DNA from: Pseudomonadota bacterium
Lineage (GTDB): Bacteria; Pseudomonadota; Gammaproteobacteria; Xanthomonadales; Xanthomonadaceae
Assembly (NCBI GenBank): GCA_023461075.1
Contig: JAEWNY010000024.1
Span: 1-20,230, forward strand
DNA length: 20,230 nucleotides
Direction: 5' to 3'
The first letter of the stretch is position 1. Each line of letters opens with the position of its first letter. A program made the translations under genes and the position numbers. Of the stretch, positions 6,816 to 14,765 are shown piece by piece. The notes beneath the pieces are model-generated. The model had not been told where the DNA came from. It saw only the letters and a program-made list of their open reading frames with translations, and made no database searches.

Positions 6816-7577
6816 ATGTCGTCCAGACGGCTCCGCCTGCTCTCGGCCAATATCCAGGCCGGCTCCAGCACCCGCCGCTACAGTGATTATGCGACCCGCA
6901 GCTGGTCGCATGTCACCCCGCTGGGTGGCAAGCGCGGCGCGCTTGATGCGATTGCCGAGCTGGCCCGCCGCCACGACATCGTCGGCCTGCAAGAGGCCGA
7001 TCCGGGCAGCTTGCGCTCGGGATTCACCAACCAGACCCACTACCTGGCCAACCGCGCCGGCTTCGCGTTCTGGACCCACCAGCCGAACCGCAGCGTCGGT
7101 GGCGTTGCCTCCAGCGCCAATGGGCTGATGAGCCAGATGGAGCCGGTCGAGGTCTTCGACCATCCGTTGCCGGGCCGGGTCAAGGGCCGCGGCGTGCTGG
7201 TCGGGCGCTACGGGCAGGGCGATGACGGGCTGATGGTGGCAGTCGCGCACCTGTCGCTTGGCGCGCAATCGCGACTGGCCCAGCTGTCCTTCATCGCGGA
7301 AGTATTGGCCGATGCGCCCAACGCGGTGTTGATGGGCGATTTCAACTGCCTCGCCAGCCAACCGGAAATGGAGGTGCTTTATCGCCACACCCGGCTGCAG
7401 CCGCCGGACTGCGACGTGTTGACCTTCCCGGCCTGGCGACCGCAGCGCGCCATCGACCACGTGCTGACCACCGGCAGCATCGGCTGCACCACGCGTGCGG
7501 CGGTGCCGGCGGCCGCATCCGACCATCTTGCCTTGTCGGTGGAACTGGACGTGCCCGAGTCCGCACTCAGGCGTTGA
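6816..7577 (+). CDS. Endonuclease/exonuclease/phosphatase (EEP) family protein
   Basis: 253-residue metal-dependent phosphohydrolase of the DNase I-like fold. All family signatures are in order: SANIQAG near the N-terminus (metal-site Asn), LQEAD (metal-binding Glu), the HLSLGAQ segment (catalytic His region), MGDFN (Asp/Asn), and RAIDHVL with SDHLALSVEL near the C-terminus (Asp-His pair). No signal peptide is apparent, so it is probably cytosolic. The substrate is unknown: members cleave DNA, RNA caps, phospholipids or inositol phosphates. It follows the Dsb lipoprotein gene after 17 bases and is probably co-transcribed with it. ATG at 6816 chosen over the TTG at 6807. It ends 3 bases from the convergent permease gene. 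Confidence 0.88.
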   Translation: MSSRRLRLLSANIQAGSSTRRYSDYATRSWSHVTPLGGKRGALDAIAELARRHDIVGLQEADPGSLRSGFTNQTHYLANRAGFAFWTHQPNRSVGGVASSANGLMSQMEPVEVFDHPLPGRVKGRGVLVGRYGQGDDGLMVAVAHLSLGAQSRLAQLSFIAEVLADAPNAVLMGDFNCLASQPEMEVLYRHTRLQPPDCDVLTFPAWRPQRAIDHVLTTGSIGCTTRAAVPAAASDHLALSVELDVPESALRR

Positions 7578-7580
7578 GCG

Positions 7581-8384
7581 CTACAGCAGCAGGCTGGTGC
7601 CGACCGCGAGCAGGAACAGCGCGAACACCCGCTTCAGCATCGGTCCACTGACGGCATGGGCGATGCGCGTTCCGAGCGGCGCGAGGAGAATGGAGGCCGC
7701 CGCCACGCATACCGCCGCCGGCAGGTAGACATAGCCGATCGCGTGTTGCGGCAAGGCGCCGGGTGGCGCGTTCAATGCGTAACCCAGCGCGCTGGCGATG
7801 CCGATGAAGATGCCGCAGGCCGATGAGGTGCCAACCGCGCGCACCGGCGGCACGTCGCGCCAGGTGAGCAGTGGCACGGTCATGCTGCCGCCGCCGATCC
7901 CGACCAGCGCAGACATGACGCCGATGACCCCACCGGCCGCGCTCATCGCAGGGCCACGCGGCACGATATGCGCATCGCCCGTCACTTGCGGCCGGGACAA
8001 CAGCATCTGCGCGGCGGCCACCAGGCAGTAGACCGCCACGCCCCAACGCAGCCATCGACCATCCAGCCCCACCGCGAGCAGGCTGCCAAGCCAGCCGCCG
8101 ACAAGGATGCCCGGCACCATCCACGCCACCGTCGGCCACAGCACGCTGCCGCGTTTGGCGTGCGCCCGCGCCGAGGACATCGCGGTGAAGACGATGCTCG
8201 CCAGTGACGTCGCCAACGCCGCATGCATCGCCGCATCGGCCGGCACCACGCCCTGCGCCGGCAGCAGCCAGGCCAGCGCGGCCACCAGCACCAAGCCGCC
8301 GCCGACACCGAGCAATCCGGCGAGCACGCCGGCGATCGCGCCGAGGGCAAGGAAGGCCAGCAGCGCCAGCGGATCCAGGGTCAT
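7581..8384 (-). CDS. TauE/SafE (DUF81) family membrane permease
   Basis: 267-residue inner-membrane protein with about eight hydrophobic segments. It has the internal repeat typical of the family: a glycine-rich LLGVGGG motif in the N-terminal half and LVGIGGG followed by SMTVPLL in the C-terminal half. Members export sulfite, sulfoacetate or related organosulfur anions, or are simply uncharacterised; the substrate cannot be told here. The ATG at 8384 begins directly at the first membrane segment; the longer frame to 8543 would cross the slt start and is rejected. It is divergent from slt with only 44 bases between the two starts, so the two promoters must overlap. Confidence 0.88.
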   Translation of the reverse strand: MTLDPLALLAFLALGAIAGVLAGLLGVGGGLVLVAALAWLLPAQGVVPADAAMHAALATSLASIVFTAMSSARAHAKRGSVLWPTVAWMVPGILVGGWLGSLLAVGLDGRWLRWGVAVYCLVAAAQMLLSRPQVTGDAHIVPRGPAMSAAGGVIGVMSALVGIGGGSMTVPLLTWRDVPPVRAVGTSSACGIFIGIASALGYALNAPPGALPQHAIGYVYLPAAVCVAAASILLAPLGTRIAHAVSGPMLKRVFALFLLAVGTSLLL

Positions 8385-8409
8385 GCGCGCGTCATCCCGA
8401 TTCAGAAAA

Positions 8410-8427
8410 CCACGGCTATAGTCGTGG
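8410..8427 (+). promoter_or_regulatory. 18-bp near-palindrome with -10 element abutting the slt start
   Basis: CCACGGCTATAGTCGTGG is a palindrome except for one mismatched pair (8415/8422). Inside it, TATAGT at 8417-8422 matches the -10 consensus in 5 of 6 positions and is exactly 6 bases from the slt ATG, so transcription would begin at or next to the start codon. There is no Shine-Dalgarno and no clear -35. Because the dyad lies between two divergent starts 44 bases apart, it could serve as an operator for either gene. Confidence 0.55.
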
Positions 8428-8428
8428 C

Positions 8429-10429
8429 ATGCGATGGCATGCGTCCACCCTGTTGCTTGTTGCCGTACTCGCCGGGTGCGCCGGTCGGCAGGACGCACCC
8501 GCACCCAGCGCACGCCCGGATGCAGGCCCCCTTGACAGCGCACGCGCGCACGGCGATGCCGCGCTGAAGGCCGCGATCGATGCCGCCAGCCGCGGCGAAC
8601 TCACCGATGCGCAGCGCGCTGCGGTCCGCAACCACCCCGCGCAGGCCTGGGTCGAGTACGCACGCCTGCGCGGCGACATCGGCACACTCGCATTGCCCGA
8701 AGCAGACGCCTTCCTTGCGGCACACGAGAACGATGCGGTGGGTCGCAGCTTCCGCGAGGACTGGTTGGCCGCGCTGTTCCGCCGCGAGCAATGGCAGGCG
8801 TTCCTGGCGCAGTGGCGACCCTCGATCGAGCGCGCGTCGTTGCGTTGCATGGCGCTCACCGCGCAGTCGCGTGCCGGTCGCGACGATGCGCAGTGGGCGC
8901 AGGCGGTGCGCAGCGCATGGCTGTCCGGCAAGCCGACCCCTGCCGATTGCGCGCCGGCCATCGAGGCATGGCAGACGCAGAACGGGCCCAATGATGCCCT
9001 GCGCTGGCAGCGTATCGAATTGGCCATCGCCGAGAACCATGCAGGCGTGGTGCGCGATGTCGCCGCCGGCCTACCTGCGGCCGATCGCACACGCGCGCTC
9101 GCCTATGCCGACGCGCTGGCTGGCCAACTCGATGACAGCGCCGCGAATTGGCCGCGCGATGCACGCAGCCGTGCGGTTGCGACCGCGGCACTGGTGGCAA
9201 TTGCCAAGAAGTCGCCTTCGAATGGCGAAATCGCACTGGCGAAATTTTCGCCAATGCTCTCGCTCGACGAGACCCAGCGCGGACGCGTGCTGTCTGAGAT
9301 CGCGCTGCAGTCGGCCGCCTCCTACGAACCCGAAGCCGCGCGCCGGCTCGCCGCCGTGCCCGAGTCCGCCTACGACGAACGCCTGTCCACTTTGCGCATC
9401 CGCGAGGCGATGGCGCGGCGCGACTGGGCTGGCGCGCTTGCGGCGATCGGCAAGCTGCCATCTGATTTGCGCGAGAGCGCGCAATGGCGCTATTTCCGTG
9501 CGCGCTTGACCGAGATGACCGGCGGCGGCGATGCGCGTGCCCTGTACGCACAGGCGGCGACCGCGCCGGAGTTCCACGGTTTCCTGGCCGCCGACCGCAT
9601 CGCTGCGCCGTATCCCCTTTGTCCGTGGATGCCGCAACCGCAGCCGGCGTTGCAACAGCAGGTCGCCTCGACGCCGGCCCTGCAGCGCGCATTGGCGCTC
9701 TACCGCATCGGCCGCAAGGATTGGGCGATGCGCGAATGGAACGACGCGCTCGCAGGCTTCGACGATGCCCAACGCCAACTCGCGGTCGCGCTGGCACAGG
9801 ACAGCGGCTGGTTCGATCGCGCGGTGTTCAACCTTGCCCGCGAGAACAGGGATGAGTTGCGCCTGTACACGCTGCGCTTCCCGCTGCACCACGTCGACAC
9901 CATCCGCCGCGAGGCCAAGCGCAATGGCCTGGACCCGGCCTGGATCGCCGCCGAGATCCGCGCCGAAAGCGTCTACGACCCGAACGCGCGGTCGCAGGCG
10001 AACGCGATGGGCTTGATGCAGGTGCTGCCGGCCACCGGACAGGCGACCGCGCAAAAGGCCGGCATTCCGTGGAACGGCGCCGACAGCCTGTATGACCCGG
10101 ACACCAACATCGCGATCGGCAGCGCCTACCTGCGCGAGATGCACGAGCGCTGGGGCGACTTGCCGCATGCGATCGCCGCCTACAACGCCGGGCCGACGCC
10201 GACCGAACGCTGGCGCACGCAACGCCCTGACTTCGATCCCGACCTGTGGATCGAGACCATCAGTTACAAGGAAACCCGCGAGTACGTCGCCCGCGTGCTC
10301 GCCTTCAGCGTGCTCTACGACTGGCGCATGAACGGCGATGCGCTGCGCGTCTCCGACCGCATCGCCGGCAAGGTCGATGGCCAGCGCACGCGATTCGCCT
10401 GTCCGAACCCCGTGTCCGCCAAACGCTGA
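8429..10429 (+). CDS. slt: Slt-type lytic murein transglycosylase, lipoprotein
   Basis: 666 residues. It cleaves the MurNAc-GlcNAc bond of peptidoglycan with formation of 1,6-anhydro-MurNAc. A lipobox LAGC places lipidated Cys17 at the mature N-terminus, so unlike soluble E. coli Slt70 this protein is membrane-anchored. Residues about 50-480 are a long helical, Ala-rich superhelical U-domain with repeats. The C-terminal lysozyme-like domain (about 495-640) has catalytic Glu513 in IRAESVYDP, followed by AMGLMQVLPATG and AYNAGPTPTERW, the standard SLT motifs. The ATG at 8429 has no Shine-Dalgarno and may be translated from a leaderless mRNA. It is followed by a PH-domain gene after 36 bases. 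Confidence 0.93.
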   Translation: MRWHASTLLLVAVLAGCAGRQDAPAPSARPDAGPLDSARAHGDAALKAAIDAASRGELTDAQRAAVRNHPAQAWVEYARLRGDIGTLALPEADAFLAAHENDAVGRSFREDWLAALFRREQWQAFLAQWRPSIERASLRCMALTAQSRAGRDDAQWAQAVRSAWLSGKPTPADCAPAIEAWQTQNGPNDALRWQRIELAIAENHAGVVRDVAAGLPAADRTRALAYADALAGQLDDSAANWPRDARSRAVATAALVAIAKKSPSNGEIALAKFSPMLSLDETQRGRVLSEIALQSAASYEPEAARRLAAVPESAYDERLSTLRIREAMARRDWAGALAAIGKLPSDLRESAQWRYFRARLTEMTGGGDARALYAQAATAPEFHGFLAADRIAAPYPLCPWMPQPQPALQQQVASTPALQRALALYRIGRKDWAMREWNDALAGFDDAQRQLAVALAQDSGWFDRAVFNLARENRDELRLYTLRFPLHHVDTIRREAKRNGLDPAWIAAEIRAESVYDPNARSQANAMGLMQVLPATGQATAQKAGIPWNGADSLYDPDTNIAIGSAYLREMHERWGDLPHAIAAYNAGPTPTERWRTQRPDFDPDLWIETISYKETREYVARVLAFSVLYDWRMNGDALRVSDRIAGKVDGQRTRFACPNPVSAKR

Positions 10430-10465
10430 CCTACACTGCGTGCATCCACATTGAGGGACGTCACC

Positions 10466-10843
10466 ATGGGACTGATCGACAGCCTGCTCGGGCACGCCGG
10501 CGAAACCTCCATCGAGAAGCTGCAGCCCGAACTGCAACCGATGCTGGCCGAAGGCGAGCGAATCGAGGCCGGCTTCACCTTCATTCGCGACATGGTGGTG
10601 TTCACCGACCGCCGGCTGATCCTGATCAACAAGCAGGGCGTAACCGCGAAGAAAGTCGAGTACCGCAGCGTTCCCTATCGCAGCATCATCATGCACTCGC
10701 TGGAGACCGCCGGGCATTTCGACCTGGAGGCCGATTTCAACCTGTGGCTCTCCGGACAGCCCGCGCCGATCTCGATCAAGCTCGGTCGTGGCGAAGGCTC
10801 GACCCGGCTGGTTGCGCTCTTGGCCACCCACATGCCGCGATGA
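10466..10843 (+). CDS. Small bacterial PH-domain protein
   Basis: 125 residues, soluble, no signal peptide. The sequence after about residue 28 shows the pattern of bacterial pleckstrin-homology domain proteins: strand with FTDRRLILINKQG, then YRSVPYRSIIMHSLETAG, then acidic strand FDLEADFNLWLSG and the C-terminal helix. Such proteins are widespread, form ring-like oligomers in the solved example, and have no settled function. The ATG at 10466 has GAGGG at 10453-10457. TACACT at 10432-10437 could be its own -10, or it may be transcribed with slt. It ends 7 to 13 bases before cca. Confidence 0.85.
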   Translation: MGLIDSLLGHAGETSIEKLQPELQPMLAEGERIEAGFTFIRDMVVFTDRRLILINKQGVTAKKVEYRSVPYRSIIMHSLETAGHFDLEADFNLWLSGQPAPISIKLGRGEGSTRLVALLATHMPR

Positions 10844-10856
10844 TGGCCTGATGCCG

Positions 10857-12089
10857 ATGCGCACCTTCCTGGTCGGCGGCGCAGTGCGCGACGAACTGCT
10901 CGGACTGGCGCCCGGCGATCGTGATTTCGTCGTGGTCGGCGGCAGTATCGAGGCGATGCGCGATGCGGGCTTCCGGCAAGTGGGCCGCGATTTCCCGGTA
11001 TTCCTGCATCCCGATACCGGCGAGGAATATGCGCTGGCGCGCACCGAACGCAAATCGGGCAGCGGTTACACGGGCTTCGTGGTACACGCCTCGCCCGAGG
11101 TGACGCTGGAGGAGGATCTCGCCCGTCGCGACTTCACGCTCAACGCAATCGCGCGAGACGAGGCCACCGGCGAGCTGGTCGATCCGTTCGGCGGCGTGCG
11201 TGATATCGAACAACGCATGCTGCGACACGTCGGCGCGGCCTTCGTCGAGGATCCGTTGCGGGTGCTGCGCGCGGCGCGTTTCATGGCACGCTTCGCGCCG
11301 CTGGGCTTCCGCATCGCGCCCGAGACTCTGGAACTGATGCGCGCGATGGTGGCCGGCGGCGAGTTGGCATCGCTGACCCCGGAGCGGGTTTGGCAGGAGT
11401 TGTCACGCGCACTGCGCAGCGAATCGCCGTCCGCCTTCCTGCGCACGCTGCGCGAATGCGGCGCACTGGCGGTTGTGCTGACCGAAGTCGATGCGCTTTA
11501 CGGTGTGCCGCAGCGCGCCGAATATCATCCCGAAGTCGATACCGGTGTCCACATCGAACTGGTCTGCGACATGGCGGCCCGACTTGCGCCGGGCGATGAC
11601 CTGGTCGGGTTTGCTGCACTCACCCACGATCTGGGCAAGGCGTTGACGCCGCAGGACGTGCTGCCGCGCCACCTCATGCATGAGCAGCGCGGCGTGGCGC
11701 CGCTGCGCGAGTTGAGCCAGCGCCTGAAGATACCGAACGAACACCGCCAACTGGCCGAGATCGCCTGCCGCGAACACCTCAACGTGCATCGGCTATTCGA
11801 GCTAAAGGATGCGACGGTGCTCAAGTTGCTGGAGCGCTGCGATGCGTTCCGCAAACCCGCGCGCGTCGCCCAACTCGCCACCGTCTGCGAGGCCGACAAA
11901 CGCGGTCGCGCGGGACTCGCCGACGAGGCTTATCCGCAAGGCCCGGAGTTGCAGCGTCTGTTCGCGGCGGCCTGCGCGGTCATGGCCGCCGGCATCGCAC
12001 AGGGATTGCAAGGCCCCGAAATCGGCGAAGCGCTGCGCAAGGCGCGGGTCCGGGCCATTGCACGGGCGCGCGCGGGCACGCCGGACTAG
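10857..12089 (+). CDS. cca: Multifunctional CCA tRNA nucleotidyltransferase (CCA-adding enzyme)
   Basis: Adds and repairs the 3'-terminal CCA of tRNAs. 410 residues from the ATG at 10857. Seen: N-terminal class II nucleotidyltransferase domain with GGAVRDELLG (7-16) and catalytic DRD (Asp21, Asp23), the RRDFTLNA motif, VEDPLRVLRAARF, and a C-terminal HD domain (LTHDLGKALT) that in E. coli carries phosphodiesterase/phosphatase activity. The start at 10857 puts the catalytic aspartates at exactly the E. coli positions; an in-frame ATG at 10851 is the alternative, and neither has a clear Shine-Dalgarno. The stop codon shares the tetranucleotide CTAG with the stop of the convergent VanZ-like gene. 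Confidence 0.95.
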   Translation: MRTFLVGGAVRDELLGLAPGDRDFVVVGGSIEAMRDAGFRQVGRDFPVFLHPDTGEEYALARTERKSGSGYTGFVVHASPEVTLEEDLARRDFTLNAIARDEATGELVDPFGGVRDIEQRMLRHVGAAFVEDPLRVLRAARFMARFAPLGFRIAPETLELMRAMVAGGELASLTPERVWQELSRALRSESPSAFLRTLRECGALAVVLTEVDALYGVPQRAEYHPEVDTGVHIELVCDMAARLAPGDDLVGFAALTHDLGKALTPQDVLPRHLMHEQRGVAPLRELSQRLKIPNEHRQLAEIACREHLNVHRLFELKDATVLKLLERCDAFRKPARVAQLATVCEADKRGRAGLADEAYPQGPELQRLFAAACAVMAAGIAQGLQGPEIGEALRKARVRAIARARAGTPD

Positions 12090-12490
12090 TCGCGTCCGCC
12101 GTCCAGCTTCAACAGCAAGTCGCGCAACGGCGTGAAACCCGTGCTGAAGCCGGCCAGCACGCCGAGTGTATTGGCCAATGCGTCGGCACGTTCTGCTGTC
12201 CTGCCGACGTGCATGGCCGCCTGCAACCATTCAAGACCGATGCCGAGGCTGGCCAGCGTCACTGCCATCGCCACCCATGAAAGTTTGCGCCGGTACAACT
12301 GCACGGCGCCGGCCATCAACAAGAAATAGCCGAGGAAATGGATCAGTTTGTCGTTGGCCATCGGCGCGGCCGGCAAGTCGCCCGGCGGCAGCAGTGAGCC
12401 TGCGACGACCACGGCCACCGCCAGCATCCACGACGCCGCCCACAGCCACGGGCGCCGGAAGGCTTTCAGCGAACGACCCGCCCGCCTCAC
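12086..12490 (-). CDS. VanZ-like family membrane protein
   Basis: 134 residues with four predicted membrane segments (about 15-34, 48-66, 69-88, 103-122). The conserved family signature DKLIHFLGYF (47-56) opens the second segment and GLEWLQ closes the third. VanZ is linked to teicoplanin resistance in enterococci, but proteobacterial relatives like this are common in core genomes and have no defined role, so resistance should not be inferred. The start is a GTG at 12490 that overlaps the TGA of the upstream methyltransferase gene (GTGA), implying translational coupling. It converges on cca with a 4-base overlap. Confidence 0.85.
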   Translation of the reverse strand: MRRAGRSLKAFRRPWLWAASWMLAVAVVVAGSLLPPGDLPAAPMANDKLIHFLGYFLLMAGAVQLYRRKLSWVAMAVTLASLGIGLEWLQAAMHVGRTAERADALANTLGVLAGFSTGFTPLRDLLLKLDGGRD

Positions 12491-13677
12491 AGCCGCCAGC
12501 TCATGTCGCCGGCGATGAAGGCATGTTCGAACTCCACGTCGCGCTGGAACCCGATGAACTGGAAGCGCTCGCCCATCGCGTCGGGGACGGTGAGCTGCCG
12601 CGTTTCATGGCGCAGGCGCAGGCGACCGGCTTCGTCCCTGGCATGCGCTTCGGCCTCGGCCAAGCGCACGTCGATGCCGTTGCCGAGCAGGAACGCAGCC
12701 TGCGTGCAGTAGCCGGCCAGGTCGAACCCGGCATTGGTGCCGGCTTCGGCCAGCCCGGTGAAATCGACCGAGGCGGTGATGTCCTGCAGGCCGGGGAAGG
12801 CCATCACATCGGCCACTACATGATGCTGGCGGAAGGCGCGCAAGGTGCCTTCGTCGCGCCATGCGCCGTAGTACTCGCGGCGCGGGTAGCCGTAGTCGCA
12901 GAACAACAGCGTGCCGCGACGCAGCCGACCGATCACCGCCTGCAGCCAGTACGGCAGCTGCGGCAGGATCTCGGAGCGATAGCCCGCGGCGAACGGTTCG
13001 TCCAGTGATGCCTCGACGTGCTTGACGGCGGCGGTGAGCATCGCATCGGCATCGTGCAAGGTGGTGAGGAAACCGCCATCGGCATAGCTCGACACGTATT
13101 CCTCGCGCACCTCGCCCTCATCGGCGATCACGAAGCGCGTGGTCGGCAGCGCATCGATCACCTCGTTGGCGAACACTACCCCCTCCCATTCGTCCTCGAT
13201 CGGTCCATCCAGCCATTCGATGCAATCGAACAGCGGCGGCACCAGCCGTTGCTGCAGGCGCTCGCGCTGGCGGGCGCGCAGGTCGGCGCTCGGTTCGAGG
13301 ATCGCGTAACGCTCGGGGATCGCGTCTTCGGCCAGCAGGCGCTTGAGCACGACTTCGGCAAAGGCACCGCTGCCTGCACCGATCTCGAGGAACTGCCCCT
13401 GCGGCCCGATTTGCCGCAAGACCGGCGCCAGCGCATCGGCCACGCAGGCGGCGAACAGCGGGCCCAGCTCCGGCGCGGTGACGAAGTCCCCTGCGGCCCC
13501 GAACTTGGTAGCACCGGCGCTGTAGTAGCCAAGGCCCGGCGCATACAAGGCCAGCTCCATGAAGCGCGAGAACGGAATCGCGCCGCCCTGTGCGGCGATC
13601 TCGGCGCGGATCAGCGCTTCAAGCCGCGCGCTGTGGGCACGCGCGTCGGCATCGGGGGGCGGCAGGGTCTCGGGCAT
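12487..13677 (-). CDS. MidA/NDUFAF7-family SAM-dependent methyltransferase (DUF185)
   Basis: 396 residues, the usual family length. Seen: the family N-terminus IPFSRFMELALYAPGLGYYS (35-54), the SAM-binding glycine motif EIGAGSG (98-104), FANEVIDALP, and the DYGYPRREYY stretch. The mitochondrial homologue NDUFAF7 dimethylates an arginine of a complex I subunit during assembly; bacterial members are conserved but their substrate is mostly untested. A respiratory complex I role here is therefore only an inference. ATG at 13677; upstream is an 83-base gap to the small membrane-protein gene. It is translationally coupled to the VanZ-like gene downstream. Confidence 0.9.
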   Translation of the reverse strand: MPETLPPPDADARAHSARLEALIRAEIAAQGGAIPFSRFMELALYAPGLGYYSAGATKFGAAGDFVTAPELGPLFAACVADALAPVLRQIGPQGQFLEIGAGSGAFAEVVLKRLLAEDAIPERYAILEPSADLRARQRERLQQRLVPPLFDCIEWLDGPIEDEWEGVVFANEVIDALPTTRFVIADEGEVREEYVSSYADGGFLTTLHDADAMLTAAVKHVEASLDEPFAAGYRSEILPQLPYWLQAVIGRLRRGTLLFCDYGYPRREYYGAWRDEGTLRAFRQHHVVADVMAFPGLQDITASVDFTGLAEAGTNAGFDLAGYCTQAAFLLGNGIDVRLAEAEAHARDEAGRLRLRHETRQLTVPDAMGERFQFIGFQRDVEFEHAFIAGDMSWRL

Positions 13678-13760
13678 GCGTCATCGCTATGGGGATTGCC
13701 CGCCAGCATAACGGCCCGCGTCGCAAACCCGCGTCGAATTGCCGGGTGCTGCCGCCGAGA

Positions 13761-13901
13761 TCAGCGCTTGCGGGACTCGTCGCGTTCCTGCTTGCGGATG
13801 AAGGCGCGGATCACGAACGGCATGCCGACGAGGATCACCGCGCCGATGATGGTCAGCCAGCCGACCGGCTTTTGCAGCATTTCAACCAGAACCCGATGCA
13901 T
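13761..13901 (-). CDS. 46-residue single-span membrane protein
   Basis: Short frame from ATG at 13901 to TGA at 13761. It has one membrane segment (about residues 11-33, KPVGWLTIIGAVILVGMPFV) and a highly basic C-terminal tail (RAFIRKQERDESRKR), so the tail should be cytoplasmic. A good Shine-Dalgarno (AGAGGA at 13913-13908) lies 6 bases upstream, which supports translation; the longer frame to 14114 overlaps folM and is rejected. It resembles small proteobacterial membrane proteins of the DUF3149 type, but I cannot confirm that. It is upstream of the methyltransferase gene and divergent from the FolM-like gene. Confidence 0.72.
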   Translation of the reverse strand: MHRVLVEMLQKPVGWLTIIGAVILVGMPFVIRAFIRKQERDESRKR

Positions 13902-14010
13902 GGATCGTCCTCTCGTGGTCCGGCCACCAGCATGCCCGATGTCCCGCCCGACGCGTTTGATCCTGCTCAATCCAGGCAGGCGCGATGCAGGCTTCGGGTA
14001 GGATTCGTGC

Positions 14011-14760
14011 ATGTCCGGGTCCGCATCGCAACGCCCCGTCGCCCTCGTTACCGGCGCCGCACGCCGCATCGGCGCGGCGATCGCGCGCCGCCTGCATGCA
14101 TCCGGCCATGACATCGCCCTGCATCACCACGCATCGGCGGACGAGGCGCAGGCGCTGGTCGATGAGCTGAACACGCAACGCCCCGGCAGCGCGCATGCCT
14201 TCGGCGCCGACCTGCGCGAGCCCGACCGCATTCCGGAACTCGTCGCACAGATGGTCGGCCATTTCGGCCGGCTCGATGCGCTCGTCAACAACGCCTCGGC
14301 CTATTTCGACACGCCGTTCGGCACGGTCACGCCGGCGCAGTGGAATGAGCTGTTCGCGATCAATGCGCGCGCGCCGTTCCTGCTGGCGCAATGCACCGCG
14401 CCGCATCTCCTGCATCGTGGTGGTGCCATCGTCAACCTGGTCGATGCCTATGCCGAGCGGCCACGCATCGGCATCAGCGCGCACGCCGCATCGAAAGCGG
14501 CATTGATCGGCGCGACCCGCGCGCTGGCACTGGAACTGGCGCCCAAGGTCCGGGTCAACGGCGTGTCGCCCGGCGCGATCCTGTGGCCGGAGAATGGTGC
14601 CGAAACCACGTTGCAATCCACCCTGATGTCGCGGACGCCGCTGGCGCGCACCGGTAGTGCGGAAGAAGTCGCTGAAGCAGTGCGCTGGCTGTTGCAGGAC
14701 GCGACCTACCTGACCGGTGAGATCCTTGCCCTCGATGGCGGACGCACGCGCTTGGGTTGA
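14011..14760 (+). CDS. folM: FolM/PTR1-like pteridine reductase (short-chain dehydrogenase) with atypical active site
   Basis: 249-residue NADPH-type short-chain dehydrogenase/reductase. Seen: TGAARRIG (14-21), the arginine-containing cofactor motif of pteridine reductases; LVNNAS; IVNLVDAYAERP, where the family has Asp in place of the usual SDR serine; NGVSPGAILWPE; and LTGEILALDGGRTRLG. Relatives reduce dihydrobiopterin/dihydrofolate-type pterins, and placement beside folK and folB fits. Oddity: the catalytic YxxxK motif reads HAASK, with His158 at the Tyr position and Lys162 kept, so catalysis may be altered or absent. ATG at 14011: TAGGAT at 13999-14004 is either a -10 for a leaderless message or contributes an AGGA ribosome site. 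It converges with folK, 5 bases between stops. Confidence 0.85.
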   Translation: MSGSASQRPVALVTGAARRIGAAIARRLHASGHDIALHHHASADEAQALVDELNTQRPGSAHAFGADLREPDRIPELVAQMVGHFGRLDALVNNASAYFDTPFGTVTPAQWNELFAINARAPFLLAQCTAPHLLHRGGAIVNLVDAYAERPRIGISAHAASKAALIGATRALALELAPKVRVNGVSPGAILWPENGAETTLQSTLMSRTPLARTGSAEEVAEAVRWLLQDATYLTGEILALDGGRTRLG

Positions 14761-14765
14761 TGTCG

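Noticed and set aside
9071..11053. 660-codon minus-strand frame
   Set aside because: Antisense to slt, the PH-domain gene and the start of cca; spans three real genes and has no recognisable motif.
12086..12490. Glycopeptide-resistance function for the VanZ-like protein
   Set aside because: Only the general VanZ-like signature is present, with no other van genes; Gram-negative homologues are common and not linked to resistance.
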